Source of the DNA: a virus
IMG/VR virus record: IMGVR_UViG_3300044731_001504
Span: 1 to 60,676 of that record
DNA: 60,676 nucleotides
Strand: one strand, 5' to 3'
The notes under the pieces: model-generated
Seen by the model: the letters and a program-made list of their open reading frames with translations, nothing else
Database searches by the model: none
What the model was told of the DNA's origin: nothing
Made by a program: the position numbers and the translations under genes
In this document: positions 16,926 through 25,733 of the stretch, piece after piece
Layout: the number at the start of each line of letters is the position of its first letter
Position numbering within the stretch: position 1 is the first letter of the stretch

Positions 16926-17542
16926 ATCTGAGTATTCAAAGAGTTGGACTCTCTTAAAACTTCTCTTTTAAAATCTTCACTAAACTCATCATTAACGATG
17001 ATTTCTGAAGGGGGCTCACTGAATACCCAATCCATACCTAACATTCCTATTAGATGATTGTCTCTATCGTAGATTGGACAGGCAACGTGTGATTGAGTAC
17101 CATAGGATGTTAAGAAAGCTCTTGTAGATATATCTTCAATTTTATTCAAATCTGTATAAAACATTTTTGAATCGACCATATGTCTAATATACCAATTGAA
17201 ATGAGACACCAATACATTTTGATATTTTTCAGATAATCTTTCAAGTCCATCTGAACATCTTTCGTAAGTCATTGTTGATTTTTGCATCGGTGACTCTGTA
17301 TAGAAATTTCCACCATTATGATATTGGATGATGAAAATCCTATCACAGTTATAAAGTCGTCTTAATTCTCTTAATGCAAAATGAACAATTTCATCTTTCT
17401 TTATACGGGCAATCAAACCTTCACGAGATTTCTTCTCTTTTTTCTTGTCTTGCCAACTCTTTAAAAAGCCGGAAGCAATTAAAGCCACAATGATAGATGT
17501 TATTGAGGTTATCCCCAATTCAATTAATTTCTGATAGTCCAT
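16922..17542 (-). CDS. Membrane-anchored GAF-like domain protein
   Basis: A 206-residue protein with one N-terminal membrane segment (about 10-28, ITSITSIIVALIASGFL) and a basic stretch QDKKKEKKSREG after it. A soluble domain follows with LRRLYNCDRIFIIQYHNGGN, SYGTQSHVACPIYDRDNHLI and GMLGMDW, the look of a GAF sensor fold. Such proteins could sense a ligand or the membrane state; a holin/lysis-timing role is only speculation. It has a late-type box at plus 17563-17569, inside the upstream gene. Confidence 0.65.
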   Translation of the reverse strand: MDYQKLIELGITSITSIIVALIASGFLKSWQDKKKEKKSREGLIARIKKDEIVHFALRELRRLYNCDRIFIIQYHNGGNFYTESPMQKSTMTYERCSDGLERLSEKYQNVLVSHFNWYIRHMVDSKMFYTDLNKIEDISTRAFLTSYGTQSHVACPIYDRDNHLIGMLGMDWVFSEPPSEIIVNDEFSEDFKREVLRESNSLNTQI

Positions 17543-17550
17543 TCAGTATA

Positions 17551-17844
17551 CTATAACAAATTATAAATATAAGAATTTTCATTAATAGTTGTGGTAGAAA
17601 TACTTAAATCCAAAAATACAGGGTTTTGTTCCCCAAAATAACCACCTATAATGTTGTAGTCAAAAAATTCTTCAGCCTCATCCCAAGTCATTCCATCACG
17701 TTCTTGTAGTATCTGAATAATCTTGTCTTTTGAATACAGGATGCGTCTACCAACACCAAATTCATCGGTCACCCCAACTATTGCCGGTTCCAATCCGTCA
17801 AGTAAGATTGCGCCTTCAGCATATTCATTAATGTCCACTTCCAT
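17551..17844 (-). CDS. Small protein linked to the RmlB-like gene
   Basis: A 97-residue protein of unknown family: MEVDINEYAEGAILLDGLEP, then RRILYSKDKIIQILQERDGM and TWDEAEEFFDYNIIGGYFGE. The last part resembles a recurring phage pattern of a short helix with W-D-E-A-x-E-F-x-[DE]-x-N. Its start overlaps the end of the dehydratase gene by 17 nt, so they are co-translated. Confidence 0.65.
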   Translation of the reverse strand: MEVDINEYAEGAILLDGLEPAIVGVTDEFGVGRRILYSKDKIIQILQERDGMTWDEAEEFFDYNIIGGYFGEQNPVFLDLSISTTTINENSYIYNLL

Positions 17845-18763
17845 AAATGTTCTTCAAATAATCTTTAATATGTAAAAAACTTTTTGCAATATCAAACCCT
17901 GCAAAATAATGTTTCAATTTGGTCAAATCTAATCTATATACTCTATCGTGACCCAATCTATCAGGAACAAACTCAATGGTTGCTTGGTTGCCAGGTAAAA
18001 TTTCCTGAATCATTTGAATGATTTCAATGTTCCTAAATTCAATGTTAGAACCAATGTTGTAAGTATCATTTATAATATGCTCGTTGAACATAAATTCAGC
18101 GATTATTCTAACATTATCATAAACATAAATCCATTCTCTTGATTGTTTTCCATCTCCATATACTGGAATTTTTTTACCATCCTTAATTGAGTTATAAATG
18201 ACAGGTAAAAACTTTTCTTTGAATTGGTGTTCCCCAAAATTGTTACAGGTTCTTGTAATCAAATAAGGCAGACCATATGTTCTATGACAAGCTTTAACTA
18301 ATAAATCTGCGGCGGCTTTTGACGCTGAATAATAAGAACTTGGATTTAATGTATGTTCCTCGTTAGATGATTTATTTTTGAATACAACTGATTCCATATC
18401 ACCATAAACCTCATCAGTTGATATTTGTATAAACTTCTTCAATGTCTTGTTCTGTCTCGCACATTCAAGAAGATTAAATGTCCCCTCCACGTTTGACTTA
18501 ATGAATGGTTTTCCATTCTTAATTGAATTGTCAACGTGAGATTCTGCAGCAAAATTTACAAGATAATCGTAGTCACCCAAATCCTCAGGTACCACATCGC
18601 ATATGTCTTTTTGTAAGAAGTCAATGTCGTGTTTTATATTGTTTATATCGGAACAATATGTTAATGAATCAATACATAAAATTTCACAATGGAAATTTTC
18701 TTTTAAATAATTAATAAACGCTGACCCAATAAATCCAGCACCTCCTGTAACAATAACTCTCAT
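17828..18763 (-). CDS. dTDP-glucose 4,6-dehydratase-like NAD-dependent sugar dehydratase
   Basis: A 311-residue extended SDR enzyme. The Rossmann motif VTGGAGFIGS is at 5-14, and the catalytic pair is YYSASKAAAD (Tyr-x3-Lys, about 144-148) after STDEVYGD, with NNFGEHQFKEKF and GDGKQSREWIYV as in RmlB. It converts a nucleotide glucose to a 4-keto-6-deoxy sugar, the first step toward rhamnose and other deoxy sugars. It is slightly shorter than RmlB (about 350). Next to a large glycosyltransferase and a methyltransferase, it probably supplies a sugar for glycan decoration of virion, DNA or cell surface. Confidence 0.88.
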   Translation of the reverse strand: MRVIVTGGAGFIGSAFINYLKENFHCEILCIDSLTYCSDINNIKHDIDFLQKDICDVVPEDLGDYDYLVNFAAESHVDNSIKNGKPFIKSNVEGTFNLLECARQNKTLKKFIQISTDEVYGDMESVVFKNKSSNEEHTLNPSSYYSASKAAADLLVKACHRTYGLPYLITRTCNNFGEHQFKEKFLPVIYNSIKDGKKIPVYGDGKQSREWIYVYDNVRIIAEFMFNEHIINDTYNIGSNIEFRNIEIIQMIQEILPGNQATIEFVPDRLGHDRVYRLDLTKLKHYFAGFDIAKSFLHIKDYLKNIYGSGH

Positions 18764-18936
18764 ATTTTTTTAATTGTGTATTTATAACCTGAATCAGAAT
18801 TTAATTCAAAAATTTCTTTCATAGTATTCGCTTCTCCCTCATTTGAAAATTCTAATACTTCCCCGTGAGAATCTAATATAATGACGGGTAGAACTACCCC
18901 ATTCTTATTTTTAATATGTTTAACAATAACCCACAT
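18760..18936 (-). CDS. Small 58-residue protein upstream of the dehydratase
   Basis: An ATG at 18936 opens a 58-codon frame, MWVIVKHIKNKNGVVLPVII, with LDSHGEVLEFSNEGEA and an end in TIKKI. Its stop overlaps the dehydratase start as ATGA, a strong sign of translational coupling. A promoter-like TTG-N20-TATCTTTA lies on the minus strand at 18948-18978. It resembles small phage proteins of unknown role. Confidence 0.65.
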   Translation of the reverse strand: MWVIVKHIKNKNGVVLPVIILDSHGEVLEFSNEGEANTMKEIFELNSDSGYKYTIKKI

Positions 18937-18947
18937 AACTTTTTATT

Positions 18948-18978
18948 TAAAGATAGAAATTCTCTTTAAATAAATCAA
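18948..18978 (-). promoter_or_regulatory. Host-type promoter before the dehydratase unit
   Basis: The minus strand reads TTG-N20-TATCTTTA, one base from the TAnnTTTG consensus, at the 3' end of the glycosyltransferase gene. Confidence 0.4.
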
Positions 18979-21848
18979 ATACCAATCCCTATATTTTTTG
19001 GGTGTACCTCTTTAATTTGTTTTTTACCTTTTGGAGTGTATAAAAGTATGTTTTCAAACTCTTTTCTTTTTTTATCGATTTCAACTTTATTTTGTGGTTT
19101 AACAATTAAAGTTTCAAAATTAATCTTTGGTGTGTTTTTAGTTTGCGTATTTGTGGTAACTTCAGTTTTTGGTTTGTTGTTAACTTTTACTTCAGGATTT
19201 GGATTAGTGTCTTTTTTTGTACCTGTTAAAATTTGAGCCGTAATTTTTCTAATATTACTATTGTTAGCAATTTTTGGAACTTTATTTACCACTTTTTGAG
19301 GTTCCTGTGGTTCAGTTATAGTTTTGTCGATTGTTTTAGGTTTTTGAGTTCCAGGTACTAAATTTTTAATTTTATTTATTTTTTCAGTGTTTGCAACATT
19401 TGTTACTTTAGGTATTACAATATTATTTTGTTTAAAACTAACTGTTTCATTAATTTTTAATTTATTATACCTTGGTAATGAGTATATGTACTTTTCAGTT
19501 CGTTTTTGTAATCCCGTGTCTCTAACTGAAGATGTTTTAGTGTGAGTATTTTTATCGTGCCAATTATACAAATAAGTAATATCATTAAAACTTTTGAAAT
19601 GTTCCTTTCCAGACATCTCAAGCATTGGCATTCCGTATGCAACATCATTAGCTGCCCTAATAAAATTACCCTCAAACATTAAATCACTTTGTTTAATATT
19701 CCTAAACAAAAACGCTTTGAACACTCTCATCGCAGAATATGCCCAAGTCATACTTCTAGGATTATCTGCGTTTGGACCGTGTTTAAAAGGAGATTTTTGG
19801 CCTCTATTATCTATCCATCTATATCCGGCAATCCATAAATTTGGGTCTTTAAAATGATTACTAACTTTTTCAACCACATTATTCCCATAGAAAGCATCAT
19901 CACCATCCAATTCAATTATAATATCGTCGTTATTAATCAAATTTTGATTATGTATTACTTCATAAAAATTTTGTGTTTTAAATTTTTGTACATCATTCCT
20001 AATGATTGTGAATCTATTATCTCCTGATGTTAATTTTTTTAGCATTAATAAACTACCATCTGTTGAGTTATCATCAACAACAATGACTTTAAAATTTTTA
20101 TATGTTTGGGATTTAATTGATGATATAAATTGTGGAATTTGCTTTGATGCATCCCACAAAGTTGACAAAATAACTATTTTTGGGATGTTTAAATAAATGG
20201 CGTTATTACTAAAATCATTTGTTTTAATTTTTATTTTGTTGATTAATACATCTGTTAAAATTAAACTTCCATTTTTGTCGTTAGTATATACCAATCCTTT
20301 TTTACCTTCAGACCAGTTTTGTAAATGTTCCGATAATTTATATTTATCAATATTTTTTTTATCAATAAGAGATATTTTAGAATTTAACTTATTTTCAAAC
20401 GAACTTTTCATATAAGTTAAATGGTGCATATAATGTTTTGATTTAAGGACTTTATTTTCTTCCATTTTTCTAGCAGGGTCACACAGTAAAGATGTCCTTA
20501 ATCCTCGTTTGAAAATCCTATCATTAATTCTATATACTGAAGGTACAAAATATGTGTCAATAAAAAAATTATTCTCATTATAATAATACGCAGCAATACC
20601 GTGATAACAGGTGTCCAAATTATTGGATATCATTTTATTAATATCTGACATTAATTCACGTTCATTATAATGCTCATCAGTGTCTAAAGGTAATACAAAA
20701 TCAAAATTTAATTCTTTCAATACACTTAACCCATAATTTCGTTTTTCAATCATCCCATCCAGTTTATCAACATCGTATTTTTCATAATTTAATACTTTAT
20801 TAATATAACCATTAGTCTTTAATTTATTTATTATTTCATCATTATTACTATGTTCTATTTCACCTGAAAAACTTTTTCTTTGATGTACAATTATAACATA
20901 GTCCACTACGTTTTTTATTGACTCTATTGATTTTTCCAAAAATTCAAGACCATAGAACGTGTTATATACCGCACCTACTTTAAATTTTCTAAAATTTTTA
21001 TTTTTGAATTTATCTGAGTTGTCAATCCTCCATTCACCAGTCTTAATCAATTTTTTTACTAATTCTTTCAAATTTTCTAAATTTTCAAATTCATAAATTA
21101 AATCACCAAAATAATTTCTTTTAGTCTTTTCACTTATAACACATTTCCCATTTATTAATGGATAAAAAATTCTAACTTGTTCTTGTATTTTTGAGTCATA
21201 ATAATTTAGATTAAGGACTATTTTAGATTGGGAAATGTAATCGTCTAATTTATCGTTAAAGACAGGATTTAATAATTTAAATTTACACTGACTAATTTGT
21301 TGTTGAGTCATAAGTGAAAATTCACCTATAACTAATAAATTAAAATGTTGGGATAAGTAATTTAAAATTTTACCCCTTCTTTCATTAATTGACCCATAAA
21401 AAATAATATCATAATTAGTATTTTTTGTTGGGATTTTCTTCAAAGATTCACAATACCCAAAATTTATTAATTTAACTTTTTTGAATCCAATTTTTTCTAA
21501 AAACCACTTATTATCAATATCATATTCCCAAATTTCATCACATTCATTTAACCATTTTAAAATTGTTTCAGTTCTTTTTTTTACATTAATGTTTTTTGTA
21601 GTTCTATTAAACCATAAACTTTTTTCATCGTATAATTGCTCTAATTGTAGTATTGCAATTTTTTTATTGGGATATTCTTTCCGATAATAAGTTATATCAT
21701 TTTCGGGTATGTTATATCCTATTATTACAAGATAGTTAGAATAGTTTTCATTACTCCCATATATCTCATCAATCATTTTCTTCGCATGAGAAAATGGATG
21801 ATTTACACCAACAGAATTCCTATTAATTACTGTTATGAGTTTATCCAT
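18975..21848 (-). CDS. Three-domain glycosyltransferase
   Basis: A 957-residue protein. Residues about 1-270 resemble a GT-B/CgeB-like domain (YDIIFYGSINERRGKIL, SKIVLNLNYY, GKCVISEK). Residues about 285-500 look like a GT-A fold (KVGAVYNTFYGLEFLEKSIE, FVLPLDTDEHYNE). Residues about 555-790 are a clear family 2 glycosyltransferase (YKNFKVIVVDDNSTDGSLLM, then IIELDGDDAFYGN, the D-x-D site). The last 150 residues are Thr/Lys/Pro-rich linker. It overlaps the methyltransferase gene by 8 nt. The acceptor is unknown. Confidence 0.85.
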   Translation of the reverse strand: MDKLITVINRNSVGVNHPFSHAKKMIDEIYGSNENYSNYLVIIGYNIPENDITYYRKEYPNKKIAILQLEQLYDEKSLWFNRTTKNINVKKRTETILKWLNECDEIWEYDIDNKWFLEKIGFKKVKLINFGYCESLKKIPTKNTNYDIIFYGSINERRGKILNYLSQHFNLLVIGEFSLMTQQQISQCKFKLLNPVFNDKLDDYISQSKIVLNLNYYDSKIQEQVRIFYPLINGKCVISEKTKRNYFGDLIYEFENLENLKELVKKLIKTGEWRIDNSDKFKNKNFRKFKVGAVYNTFYGLEFLEKSIESIKNVVDYVIIVHQRKSFSGEIEHSNNDEIINKLKTNGYINKVLNYEKYDVDKLDGMIEKRNYGLSVLKELNFDFVLPLDTDEHYNERELMSDINKMISNNLDTCYHGIAAYYYNENNFFIDTYFVPSVYRINDRIFKRGLRTSLLCDPARKMEENKVLKSKHYMHHLTYMKSSFENKLNSKISLIDKKNIDKYKLSEHLQNWSEGKKGLVYTNDKNGSLILTDVLINKIKIKTNDFSNNAIYLNIPKIVILSTLWDASKQIPQFISSIKSQTYKNFKVIVVDDNSTDGSLLMLKKLTSGDNRFTIIRNDVQKFKTQNFYEVIHNQNLINNDDIIIELDGDDAFYGNNVVEKVSNHFKDPNLWIAGYRWIDNRGQKSPFKHGPNADNPRSMTWAYSAMRVFKAFLFRNIKQSDLMFEGNFIRAANDVAYGMPMLEMSGKEHFKSFNDITYLYNWHDKNTHTKTSSVRDTGLQKRTEKYIYSLPRYNKLKINETVSFKQNNIVIPKVTNVANTEKINKIKNLVPGTQKPKTIDKTITEPQEPQKVVNKVPKIANNSNIRKITAQILTGTKKDTNPNPEVKVNNKPKTEVTTNTQTKNTPKINFETLIVKPQNKVEIDKKRKEFENILLYTPKGKKQIKEVHPKNIGIGI

Positions 21849-22377
21849 TAAATTTAAAACAAATCATTAATCTACCTGAATTTATTGATTTACGATAAGG
21901 TTTATAACCAAGAGTCCATTTTGAAATTATATCATCGGTTATCATATGGTGTTCAATATCATTTGGGCAATCCCACATATAAGGGACTGTTAGAATACAG
22001 TATTTTGAAATCCTCTCAATCTCTTTAAATATCTCTGATTGATTTGGGGATAAATGCTCAAAAACTTGTAATCCAACAAAAACATCGTATTTTTTGTTTT
22101 CAATATTCCAAGGGACGTTTCTCGCATCCATTATATAGTTATTATTATTAATATTGTCCGGGTCAACAGTTTCAATCTCAAGAGCAATACTATCACTTCC
22201 ATCCATTAATGAAATCATATTAGTGCCTATTTCAATACCACTATTTGGTCTAATATTATTTAATTCATTTATTACATCTTTCATATAATTCCACCTTACT
22301 TCAGTAGAATTATTCCAATATCTAATATTTAATTTTTTAACTTTAGATAAATAATTTTTCTTTGATAATATTTCCAT
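21841..22377 (-). CDS. SAM-dependent methyltransferase-like protein
   Basis: About 178 residues from the ATG at 22377, which I prefer to an upstream in-frame ATG at 22425 because the latter runs into the divergent HNH promoter. Class I methyltransferase signs are GIEIGTNM (SAM loop), IVD-type acid in ALEIETVDPDN, NYIMDARNVPW and YDVFVGLQVFEHLSP (motif IV). This is the pattern of small O-/C-methyltransferases in polysaccharide clusters. Its end overlaps the glycosyltransferase, so sugar methylation is likely. Confidence 0.7.
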   Translation of the reverse strand: MEILSKKNYLSKVKKLNIRYWNNSTEVRWNYMKDVINELNNIRPNSGIEIGTNMISLMDGSDSIALEIETVDPDNINNNNYIMDARNVPWNIENKKYDVFVGLQVFEHLSPNQSEIFKEIERISKYCILTVPYMWDCPNDIEHHMITDDIISKWTLGYKPYRKSINSGRLMICFKFNG

Positions 22378-22389
22378 ATTTATAACTAT

Positions 22390-22420
22390 TTGTTTTTTTA
22401 GAAAATATATGTTAGATTTG
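22390..22420 (+). promoter_or_regulatory. Host-type, apparently leaderless promoter of the HNH gene
   Basis: TTG (22390-22392), 20 nt spacer, TAGATTTG (22413-22420), then only CTCA before the ATG at 22425. Transcription would be expected to start at or within a base or two of the start codon. Confidence 0.6.
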
Positions 22421-22424
22421 CTCA

Positions 22425-22913
22425 ATGGACAGAGTATTAGTATTAAACGCAGACTTTTCTCCTTTAAATGTTACATCATTACAGAGGGGATTCAACTTGG
22501 TCTTCAAAGGGAAGGCTGAGGTGGTTAAAGCTGCGGATACTTTTATTGTTACTGACAAAAAAATATATGAACGTCCCATTATCATACGTCTTTTAAATTA
22601 CGTTAAATACGTTTACCGTAGGATACGTGTCAATAGACATAGAATATACAAAAGAGACGGACATAGATGTGTTTATTGTGAACATACCAAACAATTAACC
22701 ATTGACCACGTAATACCAAAATCAAAGGGTGGTAAAAACACTTGGGAAAACTTGGTTACCTGCTGCACAAAATGTAATTTAAAGAAGGGTGATAAAACTC
22801 CCGAACAAGCGGGAATGAAGTTATCAATCAATCCAAAAGAACCAAACATATTTGTGGAAGCAATGAATTCAGGTCTTGAAAAGGTATGGAAGGAATATCA
22901 AAATTCATTCTAA
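22425..22913 (+). CDS. HNH endonuclease
   Basis: A 162-residue protein. A C-terminal HNH domain carries the zinc ribbon cysteines CVYC (about 83-86) and CTKC (about 117-120) around IDHVIPKSKGGKNTWENLVT, with the catalytic His in the IDHV strand. The N-terminal half (VLNADFSPLNVTSLQRGFNL) is that of a stand-alone HNH family common in Bacteroidetes genomes rather than an intron homing enzyme. It has its own promoter and terminator on the opposite strand to neighbours, as a mobile or independently acquired gene would. Confidence 0.88.
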   Translation: MDRVLVLNADFSPLNVTSLQRGFNLVFKGKAEVVKAADTFIVTDKKIYERPIIIRLLNYVKYVYRRIRVNRHRIYKRDGHRCVYCEHTKQLTIDHVIPKSKGGKNTWENLVTCCTKCNLKKGDKTPEQAGMKLSINPKEPNIFVEAMNSGLEKVWKEYQNSF

Positions 22914-22917
22914 AAGA

Positions 22918-22941
22918 AAAGGGAGTCAATGACTCCCTTTC
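22918..22941 (+). terminator. Terminator of HNH gene
   Basis: Perfect stem GGGAGTC/GACTCCC (22921-22927, 22931-22937) with loop AAT, flanked by A and T runs. Confidence 0.8.
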
Positions 22942-23003
22942 TACAGGACTAGAATAAAACCCCCTATGAATTTTAATCGTTTATATTAATGGATTTCACT
23001 CCA

Positions 23004-24989
23004 TTAATCTTTTTGAAAAAGGTTTTGTTTAAACCCTTTTATTTTTTCGTCCATTTTTGATTGTATTCCATTAAGTGTCTCACAAACGGGTCCACTTAAC
23101 ATACTAATCAATTTTTTTGATGTGTCTGAATCTTGTAATTTTCCAGTTATAACTTCTTGAAAAGTTGATAAAAATCCATTATTTGAATCTGATGTTAATT
23201 TATTAGCATATGCCGTAGGAATTGCTTCGGCAATTTGAACCGCCAAATAATGACAATCAGTTATCATATCAGGGATATTATCCGCATCAATTTTATTTGA
23301 CACCTCATCTATAATGTGGATTGTCATTGGGTCAGTGGAATCCATTCCCAATTTCTTAACCAATATTTCATCAAGAGTTTTCTTAACAAACATCTCTTTA
23401 ATATCATCTTCATCACCAACCATCGCAGTTATAAACTTATAAACATTTCCTAAATTTTCTTGAATAATTTCTTTGTCATATTTCTTTGACATATATCTTT
23501 TGGTTTCAGATAATATTTGTTTTACTGATTCATTAATATTTTTTCTTGTTGGTTTTTCAATTGATTCGAGAATTCCAACAAATTTTGTTTCAATAATATC
23601 ATTTTCCAAAATTTCTTTTTTCTTTCTTTCCTTTGCTTCGGTCAATAACTTGTGAACATTGTTTTTGAAACTATAAGACTCTTGTTGTCTTTCTCTTTCT
23701 TCTCTATCTTTAGTACTTTCAGTAAAACAATATTTAACACTTTGTTGTTGATTTGGGTTATCAACATTAATAAACGCACATGGGATTGATGGGTTTTTAA
23801 ACACCCCACCAGGTGCAAAGAAATCATTTTCAATCATTCTAAATAATTTTCTTTTTTCACCTGACTCTTTAACGTTAGCACGATTACTTTCATAAACACC
23901 ACTCTTCCAACATCCTGCAACACCATCTTTAGCGGCACGTAATTGATTTGCATTAATGTCAGCACTTATTCTACCTTGTGAAGCTCCACATCCATTTCTT
24001 GCTCTTTTATCTCCATATCTTCCTGCAATAAAACAAGAAAATTCTCGGAACCATTTAATACATTCCTCATGTTTAACGGTATTATCAACATTAGATTGCT
24101 CAACTCCAGCAGCACCTTTTCTTGCAGCTTCGGCTCCCTGTACTTTAGGAGTATACACAACAAATGGGACACCTTCTTGAGGAGTCATCAATGGTTTACC
24201 ATCTTGTGTGGTAAATGGGAAGAAATTAAATGCTCTAGTGTCCCATTGAGAATTAAATTCATCTAAATCAGAATACGTTGGATTTGTTGTAACAGTTTCA
24301 GGTATTTCTTTAACTATTTTTTCAAAATTTTTATATAAATCCATCTCATCAGTGGCCAATTGACCACCTTGGGTTTTAATTTTTCTATTCATTTTGGCCA
24401 TTTCAGCATTCAATGCACTTTTCAAATATCCAAAATAAATAGACCTACCACCTATAGAAACATAATATTTAATGTTTGTAATTGCTTGGTTAACCATATT
24501 TGGGTCTTTAATCAAAAACTGACCAAGCATTTTAGTATAATATTGTAAATTTGCAGTTTCTTCAGTATCTAATAAGGTTCCAAGTTCTTGTTGTTGTTTT
24601 TTATTAGCCGAACTAAATTCTCTCATCTCTGTTTGGAAATCGGACCTATTCTTATTATAAAAATAATATACATCCTGTGTGTCATCTATATTACAAATCA
24701 TTCCATTTGATTGTGACATTCCCCCTGTTCTTGCAGGAGAAAAACTTGCTAAATTTTCACCTCCTCTTGATGACCCATATAATGTCTCCCCATTTCTAAA
24801 ATGAACAGAACATCGTGAACCACTTGGTTTTAAAAAAACTCCAATAACCGCATTTTGTTCAGTTTGTTCATCTCCCACTTTAAATCCTCCAGCAATTCTG
24901 TTTCCTGCAGAATCTTTAGTCATTAAGTTGGTAAATGATTCATTTCGATTAAAACCTGGATTACTTTGTTCAAAAATTTTTGTCTTCAT
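23004..24989 (-). CDS. Large putative internal/ejected virion protein A
   Basis: A 661-residue protein. It starts MKTKIFEQSNPGFNRNES; IFEQS is the [IL]-x-E-Q-S cleavage-like site seen in other leaders here. Residues about 40-130 contain SSRGGENLASFSPARTGG and further Gly-rich loops; residues 310-380 have several cysteines (CIKWFREFSCF, GCGASQGR). The C-terminal 230 residues are charged helices. No known family is recognised. It is the last gene of a four-gene leftward cassette of large proteins. Late-type box at plus 24995-25001. Confidence 0.65.
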   Translation of the reverse strand: MKTKIFEQSNPGFNRNESFTNLMTKDSAGNRIAGGFKVGDEQTEQNAVIGVFLKPSGSRCSVHFRNGETLYGSSRGGENLASFSPARTGGMSQSNGMICNIDDTQDVYYFYNKNRSDFQTEMREFSSANKKQQQELGTLLDTEETANLQYYTKMLGQFLIKDPNMVNQAITNIKYYVSIGGRSIYFGYLKSALNAEMAKMNRKIKTQGGQLATDEMDLYKNFEKIVKEIPETVTTNPTYSDLDEFNSQWDTRAFNFFPFTTQDGKPLMTPQEGVPFVVYTPKVQGAEAARKGAAGVEQSNVDNTVKHEECIKWFREFSCFIAGRYGDKRARNGCGASQGRISADINANQLRAAKDGVAGCWKSGVYESNRANVKESGEKRKLFRMIENDFFAPGGVFKNPSIPCAFINVDNPNQQQSVKYCFTESTKDREERERQQESYSFKNNVHKLLTEAKERKKKEILENDIIETKFVGILESIEKPTRKNINESVKQILSETKRYMSKKYDKEIIQENLGNVYKFITAMVGDEDDIKEMFVKKTLDEILVKKLGMDSTDPMTIHIIDEVSNKIDADNIPDMITDCHYLAVQIAEAIPTAYANKLTSDSNNGFLSTFQEVITGKLQDSDTSKKLISMLSGPVCETLNGIQSKMDEKIKGFKQNLFQKD

Positions 24990-25001
24990 AAATAATAAAT
25001 A

Positions 25002-25721
25002 TTAGGGTTTGTTAATAACACCAGTTTTTGGGTCCCATTTATACCAAACTTTTGGTCTTCCTGATTCTTTGAATGACCCGTCAGTTTCACTTTCATAATA
25101 AGGTTTAAATGACACTGAACCATTACAGAAATATTCATAAACACCCGCATCTGATAAATCATCAAAAAATTCTTCAACATAAGATTTTTTGGATGGGTCG
25201 TATTTTCCTGATGTTAAATTTTTAAAACAGGGAGGAGTTGTATCTTTGTTTTCACAATCCCAAGCCTTTCCTAAAAATATAATCTTACCATTTTTATCTG
25301 TTAATTTATAATAGTCAAGAATATCATCATTTTCTTTAGCTTTTTTAGCAGAATCCTCATCTGAAAATGGGACTTTATAACAATCCTCAATTGCTCTTTC
25401 ATAATCAGATTTTGTAAAAGTATCCTTCATCCAATTACCACTATCATCAACTTTATCTCCAAACCAAGAAATAATTTTACCAACCGAATTGGTTATTATT
25501 TGTTCTATTTTAGAAACGCTAGGTATTTGTGTTTGTGTTTGTGTTTGTTGTGGGGTCTTTTTGAAATAACAGGTATCTCCTAAAGTAGGGTCAGCATATA
25601 TTTGACAATCTTTATCGGACATAAACTGAGTATCTGCAGTGAGTGAACACGCACTTATGGTCCAAGTAGAGTCTGGTTGTGTTTGAGTATTGGTAACAGT
25701 CCCTTCAATAATTAATTTCAT
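25002..25721 (-). CDS. Cassette protein B, unknown
   Basis: A 239-residue Asp/Thr/Lys-rich protein with paired cysteines (CSLTADTQFMSDKDC, CYFKK, CENKDTTPPC). A QTQTQTQ run (about 78-84) separates an N-terminal small domain from a helical region IEQIITNSVGKIISWFGDKV that looks amphipathic. No leader peptide is evident. The gene is tightly packed (12 nt) between two large cassette members, so a shared function is likely. Confidence 0.6.
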   Translation of the reverse strand: MKLIIEGTVTNTQTQPDSTWTISACSLTADTQFMSDKDCQIYADPTLGDTCYFKKTPQQTQTQTQIPSVSKIEQIITNSVGKIISWFGDKVDDSGNWMKDTFTKSDYERAIEDCYKVPFSDEDSAKKAKENDDILDYYKLTDKNGKIIFLGKAWDCENKDTTPPCFKNLTSGKYDPSKKSYVEEFFDDLSDAGVYEYFCNGSVSFKPYYESETDGSFKESGRPKVWYKWDPKTGVINKP

Positions 25722-25733
25722 ATTCTTATAGTA

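Noticed and set aside
22378-22425. Longer N-terminus for the methyltransferase
   Set aside because: It overlaps the divergent HNH promoter and adds no conserved sequence.
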